A stretch of DNA of 64,000 nt from JANJTY01 sp038257155 (GTDB lineage Bacteria > Pseudomonadota > Gammaproteobacteria > Xanthomonadales > Xanthomonadaceae). Made by a program: the position numbers and the translations under genes. Below the pieces are notes generated by a model. That model searched no databases. It saw only the letters and a program-made list of their open reading frames with translations, and was not told the DNA's origin. The stretch covers positions 31,542 to 95,541 of the forward strand of contig JBBSJP010000015.1 in assembly GCA_038257155.1 (NCBI GenBank), given 5' to 3'. Shown here in pieces: positions 35,474-45,133 of the stretch (positions are counted from its first letter, which is position 1; each line of letters opens with the position of its first letter).

Positions 35474-35650
35474 GGACCCTAGGAGCCTGCGCGGCGGAAG
35501 CAATCGAGGCGAAAGCGAGACTGCGCGAGAGCGGAGTTTCGACGATTCGCCGGCCTGTAGTGGTTCTACAGGCCAAGAATCGGCGGAATTCCGGGCCGCG
35601 CAGGCGCGGTTGCAGCCCGGTTGTCTTCTGCCGCGCAGGCTCCTAGGTCC
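35474..35650. mobile_element. 177-bp MITE-like palindromic element
   Basis: The terminal inverted repeats are about 26 bases (left 35474-35500, right 35625-35650) sharing CTAGGAGCCTGCGCGGC with one mismatch and one indel. Inside is a strong hairpin: GGCCTGTAG (35552-35560) pairs with CTACAGGCC (35566-35574), extended by CGATTC and GAATCG. There is no coding capacity. The right end overlaps the last codons of the next gene, and the TAG in the repeat is that gene's stop codon. The element fills much of a 408-base gap otherwise without genes. Confidence 0.65.
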
Positions 35651-36824
35651 CTGCAGGCTTGGCCGCCAGCCACTGCAGCACGCTTGGGGGCAGGCTCGAC
35701 TCCTGCTGGCTTCCGCTGCCATCCACTTTTTCTGTAGACCCGCTGCGCGCTGCCAGCAGGCGCGTGGCGCGCAGGCCCAATTCATGTCGACTGGGGTCGG
35801 AGCCGCGCATCACGAAAATCAGCGCGCCCTGCGCAAGGGGCCTGATGGCGTATGCGTCGAGCAATTCTGCCTCGGCGCTCGTCGCCTGAACTGACGCCGT
35901 CGCCACCTCGCTCTGTGCATCCCAGGCTGGCGCCAGCAAGCCATCCTCGGCCAGTCCCTCAGCCTGCCCCACCGCACGCATCAGGTACGTGGCGACCCCG
36001 ACGCGCTCGGCATACGCCAGCGGCGCAAGGCTTAAAGCGGGCGCTGCGCGATAACGCACCTCGACGAACCACGCATCCGGGTCAGCGAGATCGACATCGC
36101 GGTGAACTGCCCAGCCAAGGGTTTCGTCGTCCAGGCTCACTTCGCGCAGACGAGCCACGATCAGCAAGGAACTCTTGGTGGCGAAACGGAATTCGCCCGG
36201 CAGCGCCAGGGTCGCGCCGCCGGAACCCAGCTCGATCTTGCCAAGACGGTAGGAAAGCCGGCTGGCAACCACATCCAGACTGGGAGCTTCAGGCTCGCGT
36301 TCTACCACGGGCACGCTGCGTTCGGGTTCGCGCGACGAGGTGCCGGGTGCGGAGGGCGCCGGCATGGCGCGACGAGCTGGTGGCGCAGTACTCACCCGAG
36401 GGGTTACGGGCACCTGCGGATCAGCACCCTCGGAATCGTCATACCCGGCGTCGTCGTATTCTTCCTCGTCGTAGTCTTCGTACTGCTGACCCTCGCGCGC
36501 CGCCATGATCTTGTCGGCCATTTCGGGATTGTCGCGGCGGATGCGTTCGATGTCGGCTTCAGTCATGTAGGGCGCCTGATCGAGAATGAACTGCTCGACC
36601 GCCTGATTGCCGCTGTGGAACGCCAGCGCGCCGACGATCACTGCCAGGACAAAGGGCAGGCGGATGTCGGAGGCAGGGTCGCCCCAGTGCTTGATTACCG
36701 CAATCAGCGCCGCGGGCCAGAAAAGGAACACCAGGATGGCCAGGCCGCCGCTGGCGCGCGCGGTCTTGACCGTCATCCACAGGATCAGGCCAAACAGGAT
36801 CAGCCACCAGAACGTTGCGGACAT
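35643..36824 (-). CDS. Multi-TM protein with acidic linker and C-terminal domain, function unknown
   Basis: The 393-residue protein starts with three hydrophobic segments (MSATFWWLILFGLILWMTV, GLAILVFLFWPAALIAVI, PFVLAVIVGALAF). An acidic, Tyr/Asp-rich stretch (about 115-145), a Pro/Ala linker and a folded C-terminal domain follow (DETLGWAVHRDVDLAD, DAWFVEVRYR). I do not recognise a family; the C-terminal part vaguely recalls membrane-anchored DUF2167 proteins. GGAG precedes the ATG at 36824, five bases after the previous gene, so both are one transcript. The stop codon is provided by a palindromic element, so the last residues may differ from relatives. Confidence 0.7.
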   Translation of the reverse strand: MSATFWWLILFGLILWMTVKTARASGGLAILVFLFWPAALIAVIKHWGDPASDIRLPFVLAVIVGALAFHSGNQAVEQFILDQAPYMTEADIERIRRDNPEMADKIMAAREGQQYEDYDEEEYDDAGYDDSEGADPQVPVTPRVSTAPPARRAMPAPSAPGTSSREPERSVPVVEREPEAPSLDVVASRLSYRLGKIELGSGGATLALPGEFRFATKSSLLIVARLREVSLDDETLGWAVHRDVDLADPDAWFVEVRYRAAPALSLAPLAYAERVGVATYLMRAVGQAEGLAEDGLLAPAWDAQSEVATASVQATSAEAELLDAYAIRPLAQGALIFVMRGSDPSRHELGLRATRLLAARSGSTEKVDGSGSQQESSLPPSVLQWLAAKPAGT

Positions 36825-36828
36825 GCCA

Positions 36829-37176
36829 TTACTCCTGGCTGATGTGCTGGATCTGCGACGGGCCAAGGCGCAGCCGCGCGTAGCCGCTCGGCAGGATCAC
36901 CCGCAGGGTGAGCGAGCGCGCATCGGCACGTTCCACACGGCCGCGTCGCGAGCGGCCATCCGACATGACCACCCGCACGTCTTGGCCCTGCATGGTGGAC
37001 AGTTGCGCAAACTCGACGCGTCGCGATGTGCCATTGCCGGGCGCGCGCGTGGCAAGGCGTTTGTTGTCGGCGACGTAGCGCGAGATCCAGCGCTCGTCCT
37101 CTTCAACGCTGGCCTTGCTTTCGGCCGGGCTCAACAGGGCTGCTGCGACAAACAAGGCCGCAATGAGTCGATACAT
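36829..37176 (-). CDS. Small exported protein with an Sm-like or SH3-like domain
   Basis: The 115-residue precursor has a signal peptide (MYRLIAALFVAAALLSPAES). The mature part ends in a compact beta domain with the pattern G.DVRVVMSDGRSRRGRVE then SLTLRV and YARLRLGPSQIQHI, which looks like an Sm/SH3-type barrel. The fold is inferred from pattern only. It precedes the multi-TM gene by four bases and follows the large ATPase gene on the same strand by 163 bases. Confidence 0.65.
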   Translation of the reverse strand: MYRLIAALFVAAALLSPAESKASVEEDERWISRYVADNKRLATRAPGNGTSRRVEFAQLSTMQGQDVRVVMSDGRSRRGRVERADARSLTLRVILPSGYARLRLGPSQIQHISQE

Positions 37177-37339
37177 GAGTTGGTTACCGTCCTGTGGGCC
37201 CATGGCTGATTGCCGGCCGGCGTGCTGCCGTATGCGGGCGCGCCCCACGCGCCGCGGCGCGGATAATGACGGTGTCTTCAGGCCTGCGCAAGTTTTCGGC
37301 CAGTTTTGCGCGGCCTGAGAGGCATGGCCAATCGCCCTG

Positions 37340-40300
37340 CTACTTCGCCGCCGGCTTGCGCGGCGCGGGCGTCCCGCCGGCCTTGTCGCGTAGTCCGCTG
37401 ATCAGCAGGTCGAGGCGCGTGGCGATGGTGGTGAGCAGCTTCTGCTGCTCGCCGCGGCCCTCGTTGCGCGCGCGGATTTCGTCAACCAGCGGGCGGAAGC
37501 CAACCTCCAGGGCTGAGCGCAGGCCGCCCAGCCACATTGCACTTTCAGTTGCGGTATCGCGCGAGAAGGTGCGCGCCAGGGCCTGCTCGCTCGCGATGCG
37601 CTGCAGCAGGTCGATCAGGGCGGGCCAATGTTCGCTGTTTGCGGCGACGTCGTCGGCGCTGGCGGGCTCGGCGCCGCGCTGGGTGCTGGCATCGGCCAGC
37701 TCGCGCAGGGCCTGGGCAAGCAGGTCGAGGCGCGCGACGACATGCTGGCCGGTTTCGGCCTGCGCGCCCTGCGCCGCACCGAGGGACGACAGGCCTCGCA
37801 CGCCCTCGACCAGGTCATGCAACTGCCCGACCACACGCACGCCGACGTCGCTGTCGGCGCCGCCCATCGATTTGTTGCGGCGGTAGTCGCGCAGGATCTG
37901 CTCCCAACGCGCCTTTTCCACATCGGTCTGGCGGCCGAGCAGTTCGGCCAGCTTGAGCAGGTTCTCTTCGGCGCCGGCGGTGAGCAACTGGGCCTCGCCC
38001 TGGTAGTGGTCGCGCAGCACCTGCTCGATGTCGGCATCGTTCATCGCCGGCGAGAGCTTCTCGGCCAGCTTGTTCATGTTGCGGTAGCTGCCCTGCAGGC
38101 GGAACGGCGGCTCGGTGCGGTAGTCGTCGTCCTGCGCCGCCGAGGCGATGTACTGCTGGTTGACCCGGAACACCGTGTCGCGCACCTGCATCAATCGCCG
38201 CAGCACGGCCTCGATCTCGCCGATCTCGGCGGCGCTGTAGGTGTGTGCCAGTTCGTTGGCGGAAAACGCCTTGCCCTCGGCCTTGGCGATCAGCTTGTAG
38301 ACATCGCTCATCTGGCGCGTGGCCAGCGGCGCCAGGATCGGATTGGAGGTGAGGCAGATCTCCACGTAGCTCATCGCGAAGGCCTCCTGCATGCCGCCCA
38401 GCACGTCGCCCAGGTTGTAGACGTCGGCGCGGTTGGCCAGCATGTCGGGAATCTTGAAGACCTCGCCGGACTCGGTGTAGGGGTTGCCCGCCATCACCAC
38501 GCAGAACTTCTTGCCGCGCAGGTCGAAGGTGCGGGTCTTGCCCTGCCAGACGCCCTCGATGCGGCGGGTGCCGTCGCACAGCGAGATGAATTTCTGCAGG
38601 AATTCCGGATGGGTGTGCTGGATGTCGTCGACATACAGCATGGTGTTGTTGCCCATCGCCAGCGCGAGATTGAGTTTTTCCAGCTCGCGCGCGGCGGTGG
38701 CATCGGGCGCCTGTGCCGGGTCGAGCGAATGCACCGCATGGCCCAGGGCCGGGCCATTGATCTTCATGAAGTTCAGGCCCATGCGATGCGCCACGTACTC
38801 CATCAACGTGGTCTTGCCGTAGCCGGGCGGCGAGATCAGCAGCAGCAGGCCCATCAGGTCGCTGCGCTTGCCTTCGCCGACCGTGCCCATCTGCTTGGCA
38901 AGGTTGTCGCCGATGATCGGCAGGTAGACCTCGCTGATCAGCCGGTTGCGCACGAAGGCGGTCAGCGGCTTTGGCTTGAATTCGCCCAGGCGCATCGATT
39001 CGCGCTCGCGCTCCAGGCGCGCGTGGCGCTGCGCGTGGTACTGCTTGAGGCCCGGCAGGAAGGCGTGGCGGTGATGCTCGAAGCGCGCCTCGAAGTCGTC
39101 CAGCGCTAGCGCCAGGCGGCCGTCCTGGATGCGCGCATGCACACCGAGCAGGCCGGCGACTTCGGTGCGCAGGTCGGCCTGCGCAATTCGATTCGGCAGG
39201 CTCTCGCCGAGCAGCAGCAAGGCGGCGGCCTCGTTGCGGTAGTCGCGCAGCGCGCCGAGCTCAGTATCGCCAAGCAGGGCGTCGAGCCAGCCCAGCAGCA
39301 GGTTCCAGCGCGCGTCCAGGCGACCATCTAGGCGCTTCAGGGTGTCCTGCAGTTCGTGCCAGGCATGCGCGGTTTCCAGGCGCTCGCGCAAGGCCTTGGC
39401 AAGCTGGGCGGCGTATTTGCTGAAGTGGAACTGCACATGCTCGGCAGCCAGTTCGTGCTGCAGATAGTCGGCTGCGCGCTTGAGGTGCACGCCGTCCAGC
39501 GGCAGTCCGCGCTCAAGGGCAAAAGCTTCCAAGGCCTGCGCGAGTTCATTGCGCAGCGCCAGACCGCCACCGCCATGACCGAACAGCTCGCGCATGCGGC
39601 GCGCGGCGCGTGCGCGTTCGGGCCAGGTCGCGGACTGCTTGTGCGAGTTGATCAGCTCGGACCAGCCGAGCAGGGCGAGGGCGCGGTCATCGGGTGCATA
39701 GCGCAATGAACCGGCCTGCGCACGCAGCGGCAGCAGCGCAGACAGGATCAGGCTGGCGTCGTGGTCGTGGATGCCCTTCTCGTAGCCCTCGCGATAGCGC
39801 GCGGAAGCGAAATCGCGCAGGCGCTGCTGCAGGCCATCGGGCTGCAGCGCGAGGCGTTCCAGCTCGCTCATGCTCCAGCCATCGCTGCCGGCTTCGGCCG
39901 CCTCCAGCACGCAGCCCGCAAGGTACTCGCCGCGATACAGCGTGGCCGATTCGGATTCCAGATCGACCGCCCAGTAATCGCGTGCCGCGTCCAGTTCCGG
40001 ATCGTGCAGGGCCTGCAGGTAATCGGTGCCGGTGAGGTGCAGGTAGAGCCCGTCCTCACGCGGCATCAGGGTGAGGTCGAGCTCCTGGCGATTGACGCTG
40101 AAGCGGTGCCGACCGAAGCGCAGGGTTTCGCCGCCGGCGTCGAACAGTTCACTGCGGTCGCGCAGCGCGCGCAGGGCCTGGTCACGCGCCGCCTTGAGGC
40201 GCGATTCGACATCGTCGGCTTTGACGTTGTCCTTCAGGCCGCGCAGGCGCTCGGCCAGATCGCGCAGCTTGAGCACCAGCGGATCGCCGGCGAAGAAGGC

Positions 40301-42709
40301 GTTGAGCTGGTCCTGGTCGGTGAGTCGCTCGCTGCGCCGCGGCAGGCCTTCCAGGATGCGGATGGCGGCATCGTGCACGCCCTGCGCCTTGCGCTGGCGT
40401 TCGTCGAGCAGCGCCTGGCGCTGGCCCTCGAAGGCTTCCAGCACTTCCTCGCGCTTGGCCAGGATGTCGCCGAGGAACTGCTCGTGCTCGCCGAACTGGC
40501 TTTCCAGTTCTTCCAGTTGCACCAGCACGCGCGCCAGTTGTTCCTCGCAGGCTTCCGGCTCGCGTGCCTGCGACAGGGCGCTGGCGACACTCTGGCCAAA
40601 CAGCTGGAACTGCGCGCCGAACTGCGCCACGGCCTCCGATGAGCCGAGTGATTTGCGTCGTTGCTCGGCGCGCGCGCGGGCCTGGTTGAGGCGGGCATAC
40701 AGTGCCGAGATCGCCTCGACCACGCGGGTGCGTTCGGCCGCGTCTTCGACCGGCAGGCTGCCCATCAGGTTCGACAGCATGTCGAGATCGGAGCCCAGGT
40801 CAGCCAGGCCCTTGAGCGGCTCGCGCAGCTGACCACCGCTGCTGGCGGCCTGCGCCTTCGTATCCAGCGCAGTCAAACGGTCGCCGAGCGGTGTCAGCGC
40901 GGCGGGACTGGCGACGAAGCTGCCAGTGGCCTGGCCGGTGCGCTGCTGCGCCTCGAGCAACTCGGCCTCCATCGCGTCGATGGCGGCCACGTCGATGTAG
41001 CGGAAGTCGCGGATCGTCAGCAGGCGGCCGCGCAACGCGGCGATGCCGTTCAGCGCGTCGACGTAATCCTGCACCTTGTCCCAGCGCTCGGGCTGCAGCG
41101 ACTTCAGCAGTGCAGCCTGCTGCGTGCGCGCTTCAGTCAGGGCCTGCTCGGACTGACGCCGGATGCTGACGACTTTCTCGTACTCGTCGAGCACCTGTTC
41201 GCTGGTCGCGGCGATCTCGCGCACCAGGCTGGCGGCGCCCTGGCAGTTGCTGTCGTCGACCCAGTGGTGCAGGTCGAACAGGCGACGGGTCTCGGCCACC
41301 AGGCGCTCGAAGCGCTGCGCCGAGATGTCGGTCGATTCGATTTCGCGCGCCACGCCGAGCAGGTCGGACAGGCCGCGTACCAGTTCGGCATTGCCGATCT
41401 TGCCCATGAAGCTGGTGCGCGGCGGCTGGCGCGCGGCGAACTCTTCGGTGGTGAAGGGCGTTTGCCAGATCTGCATCGGATGCACGCGCGTGGCTTCGGC
41501 GCTCTCGGCGCTGAACACCACCATGCGGCCGTCCTCCATCATGGCGTAGCCATGCGCGAAGATCGGCGTCTGCAGGCGACGCTGGATCAGGTTGTAGGTG
41601 AACAGCGCGAAGCGGCCTTCCTCGGGCTCGTAGAACACGTACAGCACGTCTTCGCCATTCGGCGAACGCAGCACGCGCTTGAAACCCATGCCGTCCATCG
41701 AGCGTTCGAAGCGGCGGTACTCGCCGTTCTGCAGCACATAACCGCCGGGGAACACGATGCCGTGGTCTTCCGGCAACTGGATGCAGGCCGCGCCGATGGC
41801 ATCAATGCGCAACACGCTTTGCGTGATGCGGTTGTAGACCAGGTAGCGCCAGACCTCTTCGCGATAGGGCAGCACCCGCAGCAGGATGAGGCTGCCGACC
41901 TGGGCGAACTCGACGATCGCGTCGTCGAGCGACTGGGTCTTGTCGGCAACTGGCTCGCGGTACACGCCGAGGCCGTCTTCGGTGTTGTTCTCGACCTTGA
42001 CGGTGAGGTCGCCGGCAACGGTCTCGACGAACACGGTGTCGAGGATGTTCAGATGCGGGTGGCGGCCGTGCACCGCGTGCTCGCGCGTGCAGCGTGTCCA
42101 CTCGAAGTCATAGGCCGGCGGCGGCGCGATGTCGCGTTCGCCGCGGTTGTCGATGTAGCGGATCTGGCTGCCGTCGGACGAGACGTTCCAGCGAAACACG
42201 CGCACATCGGTCAGGCGCTCGCCGATCTGGAAGCTGGCCAGCAGCTTGCCCTGCCGCACCACCAGCTGCAGCAGGCGGGTGTGCTTGTAATAGGCGTACA
42301 GCTCGCGGAAATCGTTGCGGAAATCGGGCGCATCGAGAAAGCTGCCCGCGACCGGCACTGGCTCGCCTTCGAAGCCCTCGCCCTCCTCTTTCAGGCGATA
42401 GAGCGAGAACACATCCTCGACAACGGTTTCCTTCTTCAGCCCGATGAAGACGTTGTAGCCGAACAGCAGCAGATGCCCGACCTGCACGATATCGCGCGCC
42501 GCACAGTTGTTCTCGGTGCGCACCCGCAGCCGCCCGGCGACAGCCATCTCGCTGCTGCCGAACTCGGCCAGGCGCTGGGTGTTGAGCGCATCGACCACAC
42601 CCGCAAGCCGCGAGCCCTGTTCAACCAGGCGCTTGTGCAGCACTTCGTAAGCGCCACCTTCGGTGACGGCGCGGTCGACATTGCTGGTATCGGGGGTGGG
42701 GTTGGTCAT
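37340..42709 (-). CDS. Giant DUF3686/AAA+ ATPase ('DNA repair ATPase' family)
   Basis: This is a cytosolic protein of 1789 residues. The N-terminal about 450 residues form a beta-rich, propeller-like DUF3686 region (VFRWNVSSDGSQIRYIDNRG, VLRSPNGEDVLYVFYEPEEG). Long coiled coils follow (about 500-900), then a second mixed domain, and a C-terminal AAA+ module. Walker A is SPPGYGKTT (Lys about 1299), Walker B is MLYVDDIQ (Asp pair about 1361-1362) and a sensor-like VVMAGNPYTESG follows, resembling MoxR-type ATPases. The databases' name 'DNA repair ATPase' has, to my knowledge, little experimental base. It lies directly after flotillin and YqiJ-like genes, a recurring neighbourhood for this family. 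Confidence 0.82.
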   Translation of the reverse strand: MTNPTPDTSNVDRAVTEGGAYEVLHKRLVEQGSRLAGVVDALNTQRLAEFGSSEMAVAGRLRVRTENNCAARDIVQVGHLLLFGYNVFIGLKKETVVEDVFSLYRLKEEGEGFEGEPVPVAGSFLDAPDFRNDFRELYAYYKHTRLLQLVVRQGKLLASFQIGERLTDVRVFRWNVSSDGSQIRYIDNRGERDIAPPPAYDFEWTRCTREHAVHGRHPHLNILDTVFVETVAGDLTVKVENNTEDGLGVYREPVADKTQSLDDAIVEFAQVGSLILLRVLPYREEVWRYLVYNRITQSVLRIDAIGAACIQLPEDHGIVFPGGYVLQNGEYRRFERSMDGMGFKRVLRSPNGEDVLYVFYEPEEGRFALFTYNLIQRRLQTPIFAHGYAMMEDGRMVVFSAESAEATRVHPMQIWQTPFTTEEFAARQPPRTSFMGKIGNAELVRGLSDLLGVAREIESTDISAQRFERLVAETRRLFDLHHWVDDSNCQGAASLVREIAATSEQVLDEYEKVVSIRRQSEQALTEARTQQAALLKSLQPERWDKVQDYVDALNGIAALRGRLLTIRDFRYIDVAAIDAMEAELLEAQQRTGQATGSFVASPAALTPLGDRLTALDTKAQAASSGGQLREPLKGLADLGSDLDMLSNLMGSLPVEDAAERTRVVEAISALYARLNQARARAEQRRKSLGSSEAVAQFGAQFQLFGQSVASALSQAREPEACEEQLARVLVQLEELESQFGEHEQFLGDILAKREEVLEAFEGQRQALLDERQRKAQGVHDAAIRILEGLPRRSERLTDQDQLNAFFAGDPLVLKLRDLAERLRGLKDNVKADDVESRLKAARDQALRALRDRSELFDAGGETLRFGRHRFSVNRQELDLTLMPREDGLYLHLTGTDYLQALHDPELDAARDYWAVDLESESATLYRGEYLAGCVLEAAEAGSDGWSMSELERLALQPDGLQQRLRDFASARYREGYEKGIHDHDASLILSALLPLRAQAGSLRYAPDDRALALLGWSELINSHKQSATWPERARAARRMRELFGHGGGGLALRNELAQALEAFALERGLPLDGVHLKRAADYLQHELAAEHVQFHFSKYAAQLAKALRERLETAHAWHELQDTLKRLDGRLDARWNLLLGWLDALLGDTELGALRDYRNEAAALLLLGESLPNRIAQADLRTEVAGLLGVHARIQDGRLALALDDFEARFEHHRHAFLPGLKQYHAQRHARLERERESMRLGEFKPKPLTAFVRNRLISEVYLPIIGDNLAKQMGTVGEGKRSDLMGLLLLISPPGYGKTTLMEYVAHRMGLNFMKINGPALGHAVHSLDPAQAPDATAARELEKLNLALAMGNNTMLYVDDIQHTHPEFLQKFISLCDGTRRIEGVWQGKTRTFDLRGKKFCVVMAGNPYTESGEVFKIPDMLANRADVYNLGDVLGGMQEAFAMSYVEICLTSNPILAPLATRQMSDVYKLIAKAEGKAFSANELAHTYSAAEIGEIEAVLRRLMQVRDTVFRVNQQYIASAAQDDDYRTEPPFRLQGSYRNMNKLAEKLSPAMNDADIEQVLRDHYQGEAQLLTAGAEENLLKLAELLGRQTDVEKARWEQILRDYRRNKSMGGADSDVGVRVVGQLHDLVEGVRGLSSLGAAQGAQAETGQHVVARLDLLAQALRELADASTQRGAEPASADDVAANSEHWPALIDLLQRIASEQALARTFSRDTATESAMWLGGLRSALEVGFRPLVDEIRARNEGRGEQQKLLTTIATRLDLLISGLRDKAGGTPAPRKPAAK

Positions 42710-42741
42710 GGGGCGAGTTTCAAACGTGTGAGACATTCAAG

Positions 42742-42845
42742 CCCCTCTCCCGCCGGGAGAGGGGTTGGGGAGAGGGGCAAACGGAGCCCGAAGCTTTGGG
42801 CAAGTCCAGCCCCTCACCCCCGCCCCTCTCCCGTGGGGAGAGGGG
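42742..42845. repeat. Two CCCCTCTCCC palindromes
   Basis: The hairpin CCCCTCTCCC - GCC - GGGAGAGGGG (42742-42764) is followed by a second copy with a three-base loop (42823-42845), the latter preceded by GCCCCTCACCCCC. This type of palindrome is widespread in GC-rich Proteobacteria. Both lie just upstream of the ATPase start codon and would form stable hairpins in the flotillin-ATPase transcript. Confidence 0.75.
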
Positions 42846-42880
42846 AGCGAAGCGGAACGGCCCAGCACCACTCCAGTTTC

Positions 42881-43051
42881 CCGTTCGTGGTGAGGAGCGA
42901 TCGAGGCATCCGCGCAGCGGATGACCGAGAGCGCGTCTCGAACCACATGCTGGATGGTTCGAGACGCCACCTCGTTCGGCCGCCAACGCGGCTGCGAGGC
43001 GCTGCGCGCCTTCGCGCTGCGCGCGCCTCGATGGCTCCTCACCACGAACGG
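42881..43051. mobile_element. 171-bp palindromic element between flotillin and the ATPase
   Basis: The 27-base terminal inverted repeats (42881-42907 and 43025-43051, beginning CCGTTCGTGGTGAGGAGC, one mismatch) enclose a perfect 13-base hairpin: GCGTCTCGAACCA (42933-42945) with TGGTTCGAGACGC (42955-42967). There is no coding capacity. Together with the adjacent CCCCTCTCCC repeats it fills the 396-base gap between the two genes. Confidence 0.7.
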
Positions 43052-43105
43052 TTTATGGGGGAGGCTCATGGCAGCAGTTCAAGCAATCAAGAACCCAGCG
43101 CTCGC

Positions 43106-45055
43106 CTATTCCTCCCCACCCTTCTTCGGCACCTTGCGCTTGCCCTCATCCCCATCGCTCTTGCCCAGATACTTCGCCAACAAGTCCTGCACGATTGGAC
43201 TTTTGCCGGCAATGCCTTCGATCGCCTTGCCCACCGACAGCGACCTGGCAAAGGAATTGAAGAAGTCGCCCTCGCCGCCAACGATGTCGATCTTGGCCTT
43301 GGACAGCGCCGCCGACAGCACTTCGGCCTGTTCGCGTGCGATGTCCTTGCTGGCATCGATCGAGGCAATCGCCTGCTCGAAGTTCTTTTCGAGCTGCATG
43401 CGGAATTCCTCGTGGGTGCGGGCACCGTCGTCGAGCTTGGATAGCGCATCAAACTTCTCGGTGAGGCCCTTGGCCTCGGCCTGGAACTTCTGCAGCAGCA
43501 CATCGGCCTCGGCCGTGCCCTGCTTGCGCCAGGCCTCGGCCTTGGCTTCGGTGACGCGAGCCTGGGAAAGGCCCTTCTCCTGTTCGCCGCGCGCTTCAGC
43601 CATCAGTTGCTCTTCGAGCGACTTTGCTTTGGCCAGTCCCTCGCGTTCGGTCGCCGCGGCGCCAACCTCGCGCACCCGCGCATCGGCCAGGCCCGGCGCG
43701 GCGCGCTCGGCCTCGGTGCCTTCGGCCATCTTCTTCTTGCCCTCGGACTGCTTGCCTGCGGCTTCCAACTCGGCTTGCGCCAAGGTGGTGATCTCGATCG
43801 CCTTGTGCTTGGCCTTTTCCTCGTCGGCCTCGGCCTGCTTGACCTGGCGCACCAGTTCTTCTTCGGCCATCGCCTGGGCATTGAGGATCGCGACCTGCTT
43901 GGCGCGATCGGCAAAGGAAACTTCGCGAACTTCCTTGATGCGCTCCTCTTCCTGCGCCACGGATTTCTCCACCACGATGCGCTCGCGGATCACCCCGGCG
44001 ATGATCTGGCGCTGTTCTTCCAGGGCTTTTTCCTTTTCGATGCGCTGCAGCTCGACTTCACGTTCCCGGGCCACCTGCTCCAGGGCCTTGGCGCGGGCCA
44101 CCTTCTCGACTTCGATCACCACCGCGCGCTGACGGTTCTGCTGCGCCACTTCCACTTCGCGTTGGCGGTTCTCTTCGCGGATCTCGATGGTTTCCTGGGT
44201 CTGGATGCGGGCCTGCTCGGAACGCAGGCGCTCTTCCTCCTGAACCTTCTTGGTTTCGGCCTGTTCGCGCGCCTGGATGGTTTCGATCTCGCGCTTCTGG
44301 CGCGCCTCGGCGTCGGCCTGCTGGCGCTCCAGCGCCAGGGTCGCCTCGCGCGTCTCGACGTTCTTCTTCTTCATCGCCAGCTCTTCGTTGCGCTCGAGCT
44401 CGTTGGTGATGACGTTCTGCGCGGCGGTCAGCTCGGTGATCTTGCGGATGCCCTCGGCATCGAGGATGTTGTTGGGATCGAGCGAGGACTTCGGCGTCTG
44501 CTCCAGGTAGTCGATCGCCACGTCTTCCAGCACGTAGCCGTTCAGATCGTTGCCGATCACTTCCACGATGCGGTCGCGGAATTCCTGGCGGTTCTCGAAC
44601 AGCTTGACGAAGTCGATCTTCTTGCCGACCGTCTTCAGCGCCTCGGAGAACTTGGCATTGAACAGTTCGTTCACCGCGCCCTTTTCCGAGGCGCGATCCA
44701 CGCCGATCGCCTTGGCCACTTTCAGCACGTCCTGCTGGGTCTCATTGACGCGCAGGTAGAACGCCACCGTGATGTCGGCGCGCATATTGTCCTGGCAGAT
44801 CAGCCCATCCTTGCCGCGCCGGTCGACCTCCAGCGTGATCAGGGAGATCTTCATGAACTCCTTCTTGTAGACCACCGGGTACACCAGGGCGCCGGTGAAG
44901 TGCACCTTGGGAGTGGAAGACAGGTCGTTGACGATCAGCGCGGTGCCCTGCGGGACCTTGATGTAGAAGGCCTTGAACAGGGCGAACAGGCCCACGATCA
45001 CGACGACAACAACGCCAAGTCCGATCAGGAACGGCATCAGGAAGGCAAGATCCAT
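43106..45055 (-). CDS. yqiK: YqiK-type flotillin (SPFH domain protein)
   Basis: Flotillins scaffold ordered membrane microdomains. The 649-residue protein has an N-terminal membrane helix (about 6-32), an SPFH domain (VPQGTALIVNDLSSTPKVHF, KDGLICQDNMRADITVAFYL, DYLEQTPKSSLDPNN), a very long Glu/Lys/Arg/Gln coiled coil (about 220-520) and a C-terminal tail rich in Lys. It is longer than E. coli YqiK (about 550). The ATG at 45055 has GGAG upstream; a GTG three codons earlier is possible. It sits 78 bases after a YqiJ-like gene, as in E. coli yqiJK, and upstream of the large ATPase. Confidence 0.92.
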   Translation of the reverse strand: MDLAFLMPFLIGLGVVVVVIVGLFALFKAFYIKVPQGTALIVNDLSSTPKVHFTGALVYPVVYKKEFMKISLITLEVDRRGKDGLICQDNMRADITVAFYLRVNETQQDVLKVAKAIGVDRASEKGAVNELFNAKFSEALKTVGKKIDFVKLFENRQEFRDRIVEVIGNDLNGYVLEDVAIDYLEQTPKSSLDPNNILDAEGIRKITELTAAQNVITNELERNEELAMKKKNVETREATLALERQQADAEARQKREIETIQAREQAETKKVQEEERLRSEQARIQTQETIEIREENRQREVEVAQQNRQRAVVIEVEKVARAKALEQVAREREVELQRIEKEKALEEQRQIIAGVIRERIVVEKSVAQEEERIKEVREVSFADRAKQVAILNAQAMAEEELVRQVKQAEADEEKAKHKAIEITTLAQAELEAAGKQSEGKKKMAEGTEAERAAPGLADARVREVGAAATEREGLAKAKSLEEQLMAEARGEQEKGLSQARVTEAKAEAWRKQGTAEADVLLQKFQAEAKGLTEKFDALSKLDDGARTHEEFRMQLEKNFEQAIASIDASKDIAREQAEVLSAALSKAKIDIVGGEGDFFNSFARSLSVGKAIEGIAGKSPIVQDLLAKYLGKSDGDEGKRKVPKKGGEE

Positions 45056-45133
45056 GGCAAACACTCCGAGGCGATGGACGAACAGTGGCGGCGGCGCCCT
45101 GCGGCGATGCCGTGAAGCAGGAAGTGAAACGGG

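Noticed and set aside
43607..45115. A 500-codon open frame antisense to the flotillin.
   Set aside because: It is a shadow of the coiled-coil Glu/Lys codons; no family signature.
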